DNA of 64,000 nt from Nitrospinia bacterium (GTDB lineage: Bacteria > Nitrospinota > Nitrospinia > Nitrospinales > JAJDAT01). The stretch is taken from positions 186,001 through 250,000 of the forward strand of contig JAJDAT010000014.1 in NCBI GenBank assembly GCA_029261715.1. Reading direction: 5' to 3'. Position numbers and translations under genes: made by a program. Shown here piece by piece: positions 57,401-64,000 of this stretch. The stretch's first letter is position 1, and each line of letters starts with the position of its first letter. The notes under the pieces were generated by a model. That model was not told where the DNA came from, did no database searches, and saw only the letters and a list, made by a program, of their open reading frames with translations.

Positions 57401-60400
57401 GACCGGAGCTTTGACCGTTGACAGCACGGCTAGTTTTCAAACAGATGTCGACGATAGAGTTATTACCTTGAGTCAAACAAACGCTATTGCTGGAGCGATT
57501 ACACTCAATACCCAGACCACGGCAAGTCACGCTGGTCACGTCACGATCAATAATGGCACGACCAATTTAATTTTAGCCGCATCCAATATTGCCGGAACTT
57601 TGGACGCCACCGTCTCCGGAACAATCACTGATACTGGCGCTCTCGTAGTAAACAGCGTAGCGACGTTTGCGGCAGGAGCTGGAAACAATATCACCTTAGA
57701 CACAGGAACCAACAACTTTAGTACCGTAGTTATCACTACCGGCAACGACGTAACGCTAGTCGATACCAACTCGATCATTTTGGGCGCATCGACTGTATCC
57801 GGAACTTTGGGAGTTACGGTTTCCGGAACGATTACGGAATCTGGAGTGTTAGCCGTAACAAACACCGCAACGTTTGATTCCGGTGGAACCAACGCGACCG
57901 CAAATGCGATCACCTTAAATAGCAACACGCATAACTTCAGCACAATTGCAATTACTCAAGGCGGGAATGTTTTGGTGGCAGACTCCAACGGAATTATCTT
58001 GGGAGCGTCAACCGTATCGGGAATTCTGGGCGTAACAGCGGCAGGTAGCATCACCAATTCTGGAGATTTAGCGGTAACGGGTGTTGGAACATTCACGGTA
58101 GGAAACACTCAGTCGATTACTCTAAATAGCACTGGGAATAACTTTACCGCAACCCCGGTATTTCTCGCCAGCGGTGGAACCATTGCTAATGTTACGATTA
58201 CAGACACAACAGCGCTAGCCTTTGGAGCTCTAACCTTAACCGGAAATTTGACGATCACTTCCGGTGGAGCTGTCACACAAACCGGAGCGCTTGTAGTTCC
58301 CGGAACCACAACCATCTCCGCTAGCGGTCAGAATGTAACCTTTAATAATTCATCAAATAATTTTGGAACGATCGGAGTCACTGGAGTCATTGTTGCGATT
58401 CAAGACACCAACTCCGTTATCCTGGGAGCTTCAACAGTATCAGGAACTTTAGGCGTCACCGCTTCTGGTACGATCACTCAGTCCGGAGTGTTGGCAATAA
58501 CCGGAGCGGCGACCTTTGATGCAGGCGGAACAAACGCCACGATCAACGCAATCACCTTAAACACCAGCTCCAACAATTTCAGCACAGTCGTTATCACACA
58601 GGGCGGAAACGTTTTGGTAGACGACTCTAATGGAATCATCTTAGGAACTTCTACAGTATCCGGAACTTTGGGCGTCACCGCTTCTGGAACAATCACTCAG
58701 TCCGGCGTGTTAGCGGTAACCGGAGCGGCAACCTTTGACGCGGGAGGAACCAACGCAACCGCTAACGCGATCACCTTAAATACCAGCTCCAATAACTTCA
58801 GTACATTTGCCGTAACACAGGGCGGAAATATTTTGGTAGACGACTCCAATGGAATCATTCTAGGAGCGTCGACCGTCTCCGGAACTTTGGGCGTCACCGC
58901 TTCTGGAACAATCACTCAGTCCGGCGTGTTAGCCGTTACCGGAGCCGCAACGTTTGACGCGGGCGGAACCAATGTCACAACCAACGCAATCACTTTAAAC
59001 ACCAGTTCCAATAACTTCAGTACCATTGTCGTCACACAGGGTGGAAACGTTTTGATAGACGACTCTAACGGAATCATACTCGGGGCTTCAACCGTTTCCG
59101 GAATCTTGGGAGTTACGGCTTCTGGAACCATTACCCAGTCCGGTGTGTTAGCAGTCACTGGAGCGGCAACTTTTGATTCTGGCGGCACCAACGCCACAGC
59201 TAACGCGATCACCTTAAACACTAGTTCCAACAACTTCAGTACATTCGCCGTTACGCAAGGCGGAAACGCTTTGGTAGACGACTCGAACGGAATCATCTTA
59301 GGAGCTTCTACCGTATCCGGAACTTTAGGCATTACGGCTTCTGGAACCATCACTCAGTCCGGCGTATTAGCGGTAACCGGAGCGGCAACCTTTGACGCGG
59401 GAGGGACAAATGCTACCGCTAACGCGATCACCTTAAACACTAGTTCCAATAACTTCAGTACTTTTGCCGTCACGCAGGGCGGAAACGTACTGGTAGACGA
59501 CTCCAATGGAATCATTTTAGGAGCGTCGACCGTCTCCGGAACTTTAGGCGTTACCGCATCAGGGACTATTACCCAATCTGGAGTGTTAGCCATAACAAAC
59601 GCCGCGACCTTTGATTCAGGCGGAACCAACGCCACAACTAACGCTATCACTTTAAACACCAGTTCCAATAATTTCAGCACAGTGGTGATCACACAAGGCG
59701 GAAACGTTTTGGTAGACGACTCTAACGGAATCATCTTAGGAGCCTCAACCATTTCCGGAACTTTAGGCGTTACCGCATCAGGGACTATTACCCAATCTGG
59801 AGTGATAGCCATAACAAACGCCGCGACCTTTGATTCAGGCGGAACCAACGCCACAACTAACGCAATCACTTTAAATACCAGCGCCAACAACTTCAGTACA
59901 TTTGCCATCACACAGGGCGGAAACGTTTTAGTAGACGACTCCAATGGCATCATCCTTGGAACGTCTACGATTTCCGGAACCTTAGGAGTTACGGCTTCCG
60001 GAACCATCACTCAGTCAGGAGTGTTAGCGATCACTGGAGCTGCAACGTTTGGCGCAGGTGGAACAAATGCAACCGCTAACGCAATCACCTTAAACACCAG
60101 TTCCAATAACTTCAGCACAATCGTTATCACGCAAGGCGGGAATGTATTGGTAGACGACTCCAACGGAATCATATTAGGAACATCCACCGTATCCGGAACC
60201 CTGGGAGTTACGGCTTCTGGAACGATCACCCAATCTGGAGTGTTAGCGATAACAAACACCACGACCTTTGATTCTGGCGGAACCAACGCCACTGCCAACG
60301 CAATTACCTTAAATACCAGTTCCAATAGCTTCAGCACAGTCGTCATCACACAGGGCGGAAACGTTTTGGTAGACGACTCCAATGGAATCATCTTAGGAGC

Positions 60401-63400
60401 CTCAACCATTTCCGGAACTTTAGGCCTTACGGCTTCTGGAACGATCACTCAGTCCGGCGTTTTAGCGGTAACTGGAGCGGCGACCTTTGACGCTGGCGGA
60501 ACTAACGCTACAACCAACGCAATCACTTTAAACACAAGTTCTAACAATTTCAGTACATTTGCCGTCACACAGGGCGGAAACGTGTTGGTAGACGACTCCA
60601 ATGAAATCATTTTAGGAGCTTCCACTATTTCCGGAACCTTGGGAGTTACGGCTTCTGGAACGATCACCCAATCTGGAGTGTTAGCCGTAACAAACACCGC
60701 GACCTTTGATTCTGGCGGAACCAACGCCACAGCTAACGCAATCACCCTAAACACCAGTTCCAATAACTTCAGCACAATCGTTATCACGCAAGGCGGAAAC
60801 GTGTTGGTAGACGACTCCAACGGAATCATCTTAGGAGCGTCGACGATTTCTGGAACCTTGGGAGTTACAGCCTCAGGAACCATCACCCAGTCAGAGGTTC
60901 AGGCAGTCACCGGAGCTGCAACGTTTGACGCGGGAGGAACAAACGCAACCGCTAACGCGATCACCTTAAACACCAGCGCCAACAACTTCAGCACAGTCGT
61001 CATCACACAGAGCGGAAACGTTTTAGTAGACGACTCTAATGGTATTATTTTAGGAGCGTCGACGATTTCTGGAACCTTGGGGGTTACGGCTTCTGGGACG
61101 ATCACTCAGTCTGGCGTGTTAGCAGTTACCGGAGCGGTAACGTTTGACGCGGGAGGAACTAACGCTACCGCTAACGCCATTACTTTAAACACCAGTTCCA
61201 ACAACTTCAGTACAGTCGTCATCACACAGAGCGGAAACGTTTTGGTAGACGACTCTAATGGTATTATTTTAGGAGCGTCGACGATTTCTGGAACCTTGGG
61301 AGTTACGGCTTCCGGAACCATTACCCAATCTGGAGTGTTAGCGGTAACTGGAGCGGCGACCTTTGACGCTGGCGGAACCAACGCCACAGCTGACGCGATC
61401 ACCTTAAACACCAGCGCCAACAACTTTAGTACTTTTGCCGTGACACAAGGCGGGAACGTTTTAGTAGACGACTCTAACGGAATTATTTTAGGAGCCTCAA
61501 CAATATCCGGAACCTTAGGCGTAACGTCATCTGGAACGATTACTGAATCTGGAGTACTCGCAGTAACTGGAACCGCAACGTTTGATTCTGGCGGCACTAA
61601 CGCAACCGCTAACGCAATCACCTTAAACACCAGTTCCAACAATTTCAGCACAGTCGTCATCACACAGGGCGGAAACGTTTTAATAGACGACTCTAACGGA
61701 ATCATTTTAGGAGCGTCAACAATATCCGGAGCCTTAGGCGTCACCGCTTCTGGAACGATCACCCAATCTGGAGTGTTAGCGATAACAAACACCGCGACCT
61801 TTGATTCTGGCGGAACCAACGCCACTGCCAACGCAATTACCTTAAATACCAGCTCCAATAGCTTCAACACAGTCGTCATCACACAGGGCGGGAATGTATT
61901 GGTCTCTGATTCTAACGGAATCATTTTAGGAGCTTCAATAGTATCCGGAACCTTGGGAGTTACGGCTTCAGGAACAATTACTCAATCTGGAGTTCTCACG
62001 ATCACCGGGGCGGCAACCTTTGATTCCGGCGGAACAAACGCAACCGCTAACGCGATTACTTTAAATACCAGTTCCAACAACTTCAACACATTTGCCGTGA
62101 CACAGGGCGGAAACGTATTGGTCGCGGACTCTAACGGAATTATCTTGGGAGCGTCCACAATTTCCGGAACCTTGAGCGTAACAGCATCCGGGACGATTAC
62201 CGAGTCTGGAGTTCTCGCAGTAACTGGAACCGCTACATTTGATTCCGGCGGAACCAACGCCACAGCAAACGCCATCACCTTAAACACCAGTACCAATAAT
62301 TTTAGTACGGTATCGATCACACAGGGCGGTAACGTAGCGCTAGCAGATTCGAATGCCATCATCCTCGGCGCGTCTACCGTATCAGGAACTTTGGGCGTAA
62401 CGGCGGGCGGCACGATCACAGACAGCGGAGCTATTGCTGTGACAGGAGCTGCCGCTTTTACCACAAATATTGACGACCGATCCATCATTTTAAATAACGT
62501 CAACGCGCTTGGCGGAGCGATTACTTTTACAACGCAAACAACCGGCGGCACGAACGGCGCTAACATCGTATTGAATAACGGCAATACAGCGATCAACCTG
62601 GCGGCGTTTACGACAGAAGGGAATCTCACGCTGGAAACCACGGCAGCGATAGCCTTGGCTGGACATACGGTCAATGGCAATCTTTCGGTAACAAGCGGTA
62701 ACGCCATCACCCAAACGGCTGCGCTGACGGTTTCGGGAACGTCAACTTTCACAACCAATACTCTTAATAAAGTGATCACGCTGAGTACCGCGACCAATGC
62801 TCTGACTGGCGCGGTGGCCTTCAACACTTTGGGTACGACGGCTAACGTTGTGATCGATAACGGTTCCACAAACTTGGGACTAGCGGCATCCACCGTGCGC
62901 GGTAATTTAACGGTAACGACCACAGGTAACTTATTAGTGAGCGGAGATCAGTCATCAACGGGCGCGGTTTCTTTGACTTCCGGAGCCGATATGAACGTCA
63001 ACGCTAAGATCAATACCACTGCGGGCAACATCATTCTATCGGCCGTTAACGACGTTATTTTCACGGCTCCAGGCGATGTGACCAGCGTAACTGGAGACGT
63101 TACGGTCATAGCAGACAGCGACAACGGCGGCGTGGCGAGCGGCGCGTTGACCATGGCTGCGGGAACTGCAATTGACGCCGGATCGGGCAAGATCGCGCTC
63201 AGCGCAGATGAAGACATTACTTTAGGAAAACTGACTACAACTGACAACTCGTTGACGGCGGTGACATTGACTTCTACTGAAGGCGGTATCGTGGAAGGCG
63301 GAGTGATTGGAACCTGTGGCGGCGGCATTAGCGCGGGATGTAACATCGTCGCTTCTGATGGTCGATTGGTCATCGACGCAGTCACGGGAATTGGCGATGC

Positions 63401-64000
63401 TGGCGTTATTAATGCTAGCGGCGTCATCCTAACGCCGGGAGCGATCAAAGTGGACACGCTATCGCTCGACATCGATAACACGACAGCTGGAGACATTAAT
63501 CTATTCGAAAGAAGTACGACAAATATTGTGAAAGTTAATCAGGCTGGCCCCGGTGACTTGGCGATTTCTTTTGACGGGGCTCCTGGCGCCACCTTACCTG
63601 GTCAGAATAACGCTACTGTAACCGGAGGAGTGAGAAGACTCATTAACCGCGTTCCGCCGCCTGCCGTTGTTGGGACAACGCCCGGTCTAGGGCAGGGACC
63701 TGGTCCTGGCTCAAGCGGTCCTGCTGGCCCTGCTGGTCCAACGCTTCCACCTCCGCTTACAAGTCGTAGAGATATCACCGGAAATACCACGCGTGGAGAA
63801 ATTCTTACGCTTATCCGTGGCGGAGAACGGGTAACGACCAACGACGTTTCCAAAACCCAGTTATTAGGCAGAGAAATTCAGGACGTAGTGGAATTCAGCG
63901 GAGCTAATTCGGGTAAAACCGTTACGCAAATGGTGGTGGAAGAAACGGTTCTTTCTAACAATCGATTTAAAAAAGTGAACACGGCCTCTACGACCAGCTC
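48486..64000 (+). CDS. Giant two-partner secretion exoprotein TpsA (filamentous haemagglutinin-like), 3' end outside window
   Basis: The frame stays open for 15,515 bases, over 5,170 codons, with no stop at the window end. A signal peptide (about 1-28) precedes the TPS domain (about 29-290), which includes QTSPNELVIQQSSDKTIVNW and the NPNG motif at residue 111. Two 'LLDP(T/N)' modules lie near residues 429 and 800. The rest is a Gly/Thr/Asn/Ala-rich beta-helix with many repeats, including 18 in-register 73-residue units. Near residue 5060 a Pro/Gly-rich segment (PGLGQGPGPGSSGPAGPAGP) begins a different C-terminal part. Composition is richer in G+C than the nearby chromosome. It probably acts as a surface adhesin secreted by the TpsB upstream. 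Confidence 0.9.
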   Translation, partial: MSKFHKRYNLVAHLLIFLQIVCPTYLFALPTDGQVVAGDAVIQQTSPNELVIQQSSDKTIVNWQDFSIQSHEGVEFKQPSSSSTALNRVQGSKVSEILGRLSANGNIFLINPNGIIFGQSSRVDVNGLVASTSDIHDNDFMAGRYNFNIPSPKNAFVINKGQITASEAGLVALVAPGVDNSGVIQAKLGKVTLASGDVFTVDLYGDELIQLEVDSEVAQQVIGPDGTPLEALVNNSGEIYAEAGTVILEAQAARGIVDRVINNDGVIEVQSIDNDNGVIVLRGGDEGEVRVAGTLDASGFEEGEEGGTIHILGNEVNLDGAQVNASGDAGGGTVLVGGDQQGQNPNIQNAQNTTVSESSSIQTDAINKGDGGKIIIWSENSTKVYASLSATGGNSEGDGGFVETSGKKFLDVTKAPIVSAPNGKAGTWLLDPTNIEIVSGPGNGDGSQVSVKTIETALNAGTSVHIITSGQGLKKGTITVSTAILKSSGGDTSLTLTAHGDIVINDTITSTNGTLDINLIAGADIFVTAAISTNGGLVMADAGSIDPPANISGSYTPAARICGSNGALPKIEINADITTNGGAVSLGQFKTKQHSLIGGGTYTKDKHAVTDVTVQTASINTGGGDFTINGSAILVASTATVTSPSGNIAIEGGDETLVFVAGMLNAANLMAGQVGGSIHVLGYQVGLFDSAILDASGDAGGGTILIGGDFQGKNENIRNAYQTYVGTNVTINADAINTGNGGKVIVWADDVTRYFGTINARGGATSGDGGFVEVSGKENLAFAGNVQYGATNGQGGTLLLDPNTLTVQAGVGTENDLVGTTGNDANATTLAFGEFDTDTATIQDTVIEALLAVDGNTVILQADLDITVSTAINGGGGGDLTLEAGRTITVNAAIILDGDGILTLSAADPGSPTTSGTGQILLNNNLTTATGNITLTTNSNTANTAITVGGTNATITTTTGAVTINSPIYTLDASVNGLTINTSGDAGVSATSGEVTLTSAVLLEDRVTINTANGSNGGDINIAGNFTGNDAGQKLVTFSVGSSGTINVTAARLGNFNNSSSTTDRNLRLSEVQFNGATVLNGTDIYTRGTTIQILGNLTITTGTVLLDTRRQSGQEAAITLSGAIDGAQTLQLDGSAVTFGGNIGSTTALTGLATISTPATLQGISIRTAGGAITFQGVTLNTGAVSIDATNGGGSAAGGNITFSSNVNGAQSLTINTGTGGTFSATNIGNSTALTGLSVTSGQDITQTNAWISSGTAVFTTNANSSNITLTNASNNFSGTLSLNTNGAGNATVDNGSNALDLAASTVGGSLAITAGGAISDSGVLAITGTSSFTTDVDDITITLDQASTFTGAMTLTTQTAGGNTANVSITNLAADMTLAASTVAGNLTISGASITVSGAIAGSGFITLDANGTNADVNLNAALTAGSGSAVTITADDSITAMAAGDITASGAGAISVTANTNTSNGNDDDDIVMADGTLWDAGTGTISVITTGANSGDITIGGLLTLNNTATAVTVTTDPSSGSGVINDAGDIDIDIVAASGGLLIDGRGIGNGGGDDTLETTIASIDLDNLNSGNVRIAETDAITITKLNQAASTGTLLLTAGGTITVSGAVTWNAGGTTLTATGQNSDILVNAALSNSGSGGGLNLNAADSVIFAAAGDITIDIAANNLNITANTDNLSGDSFNVITMDNDTLISATAGFINLVNSGANGGNITLGGVTNSTGNVTISTAASIIDGGDMFVDVVTTSGTLTINAVSGVGSAAGAGADTALEITVGSLDVDNTGSNNVLLDETDGINIVNLNTSSANGDITVTAAGTINLTADGAIAAGNGAVSLTASSGSIEDTAGTGNAKITTTGAISLTASAGVGQSAVLEITSSSNLTVNANQSIQVASSTTLTDLTLTLDPGSTADTYTIIDGGNLTLSLTDSGTATDIGGISLAAGNLNFTLTTDTGAVTTSGNIDINSGNFSVTTTDGSQTYSNTIDANNVTLNADGTNSDVNLQAAITTASGGVVTITADDSVIATATGDITSSGAGALSVTANTNTSNGDTGDVITMADGTVWNAGSGTITLTLTGTNSGSITIGSVSTTNATATAVTLTTGIGQIVDAGEIDVDIVAASGGLVIDSAAGVGITGNIFIETTVASIDLDNNGGNARIDETDAISVTKLNNTGSTLVLRASGTITITAGQSGVTWGVGSTQITALGQNSDILVNAALSNSGSGTSLNINAADSVIFGAAGDITVDNNSISISSNTDNLSGDSGNVITMNDDTLINATGSTILLQSGGSNAGDITLGGLTTTNATASAITVNAGFGNAIIDGGVTHVDAVATSGTITLIGSAGIGSAGSIDVNTAVLVVDSNGDILVNSSTTLTDLTITLEPGSAAETYTITDGGNLTLSLTDSGTDLDIGGISLSAGNMNFTLTTDTGAVTTSGNIDINSGNFSVTTTAGSQTYSNTIDANDVTLDANGQNSDLTFNAAITTVSGGAVTLTADDSILFSAISSDITSNGAGNMSITANTATTNGDSGDVITMVNGVEISSGSGTMTVTSTGANAGDITIGRLISSNATSSAITVTAGLGAVLDGNTTTQNFVLTTTGGVVIDAATGVGTSGEALELTATSVDVDNTTSGGIFLTEADSINIVKLNSSSTNGDITISAAGTINITVDGAIAAGSGNVSITASAGSIEDTAGTGNAKITTTGTISLTASAGVGQSAVLEIASSANLTVDANQSIQISSSTALTDLTLTVNPSVLTDATYSIAASNFSTFTLTDNGSNVELGQVALSSGSLNLSLTTDSGNLDIGTAGTVNTGTSGNLTIVSAGNITDTNAISVTGTSSFTVTGTNIITLDNASNAFSGAITLASGTGAVQLTNSTATSLAASTLGGALTVTSSGAITQTGILDVTGNASFTTNVNNQAITLSNPGNAFRGTLAFTTQGTTGNVVIDNGNTNLQLAASTIQGTFSARAGGTITQTGALTVDSTASFQTDVDDRVITLSQTNAIAGAITLNTQTTASHAGHVTINNGTTNLILAASNIAGTLDATVSGTITDTGALVVNSVATFAAGAGNNITLDTGTNNFSTVVITTGNDVTLVDTNSIILGASTVSGTLGVTVSGTITESGVLAVTNTATFDSGGTNATANAITLNSNTHNFSTIAITQGGNVLVADSNGIILGASTVSGILGVTAAGSITNSGDLAVTGVGTFTVGNTQSITLNSTGNNFTATPVFLASGGTIANVTITDTTALAFGALTLTGNLTITSGGAVTQTGALVVPGTTTISASGQNVTFNNSSNNFGTIGVTGVIVAIQDTNSVILGASTVSGTLGVTASGTITQSGVLAITGAATFDAGGTNATINAITLNTSSNNFSTVVITQGGNVLVDDSNGIILGTSTVSGTLGVTASGTITQSGVLAVTGAATFDAGGTNATANAITLNTSSNNFSTFAVTQGGNILVDDSNGIILGASTVSGTLGVTASGTITQSGVLAVTGAATFDAGGTNVTTNAITLNTSSNNFSTIVVTQGGNVLIDDSNGIILGASTVSGILGVTASGTITQSGVLAVTGAATFDSGGTNATANAITLNTSSNNFSTFAVTQGGNALVDDSNGIILGASTVSGTLGITASGTITQSGVLAVTGAATFDAGGTNATANAITLNTSSNNFSTFAVTQGGNVLVDDSNGIILGASTVSGTLGVTASGTITQSGVLAITNAATFDSGGTNATTNAITLNTSSNNFSTVVITQGGNVLVDDSNGIILGASTISGTLGVTASGTITQSGVIAITNAATFDSGGTNATTNAITLNTSANNFSTFAITQGGNVLVDDSNGIILGTSTISGTLGVTASGTITQSGVLAITGAATFGAGGTNATANAITLNTSSNNFSTIVITQGGNVLVDDSNGIILGTSTVSGTLGVTASGTITQSGVLAITNTTTFDSGGTNATANAITLNTSSNSFSTVVITQGGNVLVDDSNGIILGASTISGTLGLTASGTITQSGVLAVTGAATFDAGGTNATTNAITLNTSSNNFSTFAVTQGGNVLVDDSNEIILGASTISGTLGVTASGTITQSGVLAVTNTATFDSGGTNATANAITLNTSSNNFSTIVITQGGNVLVDDSNGIILGASTISGTLGVTASGTITQSEVQAVTGAATFDAGGTNATANAITLNTSANNFSTVVITQSGNVLVDDSNGIILGASTISGTLGVTASGTITQSGVLAVTGAVTFDAGGTNATANAITLNTSSNNFSTVVITQSGNVLVDDSNGIILGASTISGTLGVTASGTITQSGVLAVTGAATFDAGGTNATADAITLNTSANNFSTFAVTQGGNVLVDDSNGIILGASTISGTLGVTSSGTITESGVLAVTGTATFDSGGTNATANAITLNTSSNNFSTVVITQGGNVLIDDSNGIILGASTISGALGVTASGTITQSGVLAITNTATFDSGGTNATANAITLNTSSNSFNTVVITQGGNVLVSDSNGIILGASIVSGTLGVTASGTITQSGVLTITGAATFDSGGTNATANAITLNTSSNNFNTFAVTQGGNVLVADSNGIILGASTISGTLSVTASGTITESGVLAVTGTATFDSGGTNATANAITLNTSTNNFSTVSITQGGNVALADSNAIILGASTVSGTLGVTAGGTITDSGAIAVTGAAAFTTNIDDRSIILNNVNALGGAITFTTQTTGGTNGANIVLNNGNTAINLAAFTTEGNLTLETTAAIALAGHTVNGNLSVTSGNAITQTAALTVSGTSTFTTNTLNKVITLSTATNALTGAVAFNTLGTTANVVIDNGSTNLGLAASTVRGNLTVTTTGNLLVSGDQSSTGAVSLTSGADMNVNAKINTTAGNIILSAVNDVIFTAPGDVTSVTGDVTVIADSDNGGVASGALTMAAGTAIDAGSGKIALSADEDITLGKLTTTDNSLTAVTLTSTEGGIVEGGVIGTCGGGISAGCNIVASDGRLVIDAVTGIGDAGVINASGVILTPGAIKVDTLSLDIDNTTAGDINLFERSTTNIVKVNQAGPGDLAISFDGAPGATLPGQNNATVTGGVRRLINRVPPPAVVGTTPGLGQGPGPGSSGPAGPAGPTLPPPLTSRRDITGNTTRGEILTLIRGGERVTTNDVSKTQLLGREIQDVVEFSGANSGKTVTQMVVEETVLSNNRFKKVNTASTTS
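52741..56800 (+). repeat. Long diverged repeats inside tpsA
   Basis: A long block recurs, with TITADDS near 52,782, TITADDS near 54,530 and LTADDS near 55,950. The first two copies share an ordered set of segments over about 1.75 kb: NTNTSNG, ATIASIDLDN-type, QNSDILVNAALSNSGSG, NTDNLSGDS. The third is shorter and partial. The copies differ by substitutions and indels, so they are older than the 219-bp array. Confidence 0.8.
57624..58472 (+). repeat. Diverged left-edge copies of the 73-residue unit
   Basis: Four units of 69, 73, 73 and 68 codons start at 57624, 57831, 58050 and 58269. They share 'GALVV/GVLAV' openings and mostly end ILGASTVSG-LGVT, but are clearly more divergent than the main array. 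Confidence 0.8.
58473..62414 (+). repeat. 18 tandem 219-bp (73-residue) repeats in perfect register
   Basis: Units start at 58473 and every 219 bases to 62196, with no insertion or deletion in 3,942 bases. The unit opens ITQSGVLAVTGAATFDAGGT, continues NATANAITLNTSSNNFSTVV and ITQGGNVLVDDSNGIILGAS, and ends TVSGTLGVTASGT. The units starting at 59568 and 59787 are nearly identical, which suggests recent duplication. Each unit probably forms a fixed number of beta-helix coils. Confidence 0.95.

Noticed and set aside
58473-62414. The 219-bp array as a CRISPR or iteron array
   Set aside because: There are no unique spacers between repeats, the unit is fully coding, and substitutions are spread along it.
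48570-63853. Many long minus-strand frames opposite the giant exoprotein gene, including 73-codon units repeated in tandem
   Set aside because: They lie antisense to a continuous coding frame, lack ribosome binding sites, and are Val/Pro/Ala-rich as expected from the complement of Gly/Thr/Asn/Ala codons. Their 73-codon period only reflects that 219 is divisible by three.

Overview
The window comes from a Gram-negative bacterium. It carries lipopolysaccharide-type glycosyltransferases, a TonB-dependent receptor, a two-partner secretion pair with outer-membrane porin, ribosomal protein S1 and IHF/HU. It also encodes MqnC, a futalosine-route menaquinone enzyme. The chromosomal part is A+T-rich. 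The mix would suit a deltaproteobacterial-like or Nitrospinota-like lineage, but the sequence alone does not settle the taxon.

Region 1 (1 to about 23.1 kb) is an integrated phage or phage-tail element. On the + strand, 0.56-16.87 kb holds a contractile-tail module in nearly P2 gene order: gp37-like, holin-like, gpV, PAAR, gpW/gp25, gpJ, gpI, fibre, DUF4815 fibre/baseplate protein, sheath, tube, gpE with a programmed -1 frameshift into E', tape measure, two gpU paralogs, gpX and gpD. No capsid, portal or terminase gene is visible, but the left end lies outside the window, so prophage and tailocin cannot be told apart. After the tail genes come a membrane sensor kinase with an N-terminal receiver domain (minus strand), a repressor with three HTH units (minus strand), a small HTH protein, a cluster of stem-loops, an excisionase-like protein and a tyrosine integrase. 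The integrase abuts the 3' end of a tRNA-Ala(GGC), the probable attachment site.

Region 2 (23.2-45.1 kb) is chromosomal. It has a DUF502 protein, an RluA-family pseudouridine synthase, a parvulin, mqnC, YfiR beside a TonB receptor broken by one in-frame stop, and small hypothetical genes. A long minus-strand block follows in transcription order: pheA-tyrA-cmk-rpsA-sppA-ihfB, then PMT-like GT, GT9 and GT2, then aroC and a nitrilase-family hydrolase. A thiamine-binding MTH1187 protein and two tandem paralogous radical SAM proteins come next.

Region 3 (45.1-64 kb) is a richer-GC surface module. TpsB (FhaC/ShlB type) is followed by a GxxExxY-family gene set among dispersed copies of a GCAGAGAGCGCAGAGAACGC-type repeat, and then by a giant TpsA exoprotein gene. 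That gene stays open for 15.5 kb (over 5,170 codons) and leaves the window without a stop. It contains 18 tandem copies of a 73-residue (219-bp) unit in perfect register, flanked by diverged copies and by older repeats of 1.4-1.75 kb.

The most interesting signals are: the stem-loop cluster near 21.1 kb, whose main loop is identical to the 16S rRNA anti-Shine-Dalgarno tail; the repeat plus GxxExxY arrangement; the expanding adhesin array; the tandem radical SAM pair with an N-terminal cysteine module and C-terminal beta-sandwich-like region; the three-HTH repressor; and the gpE/E' frameshift.
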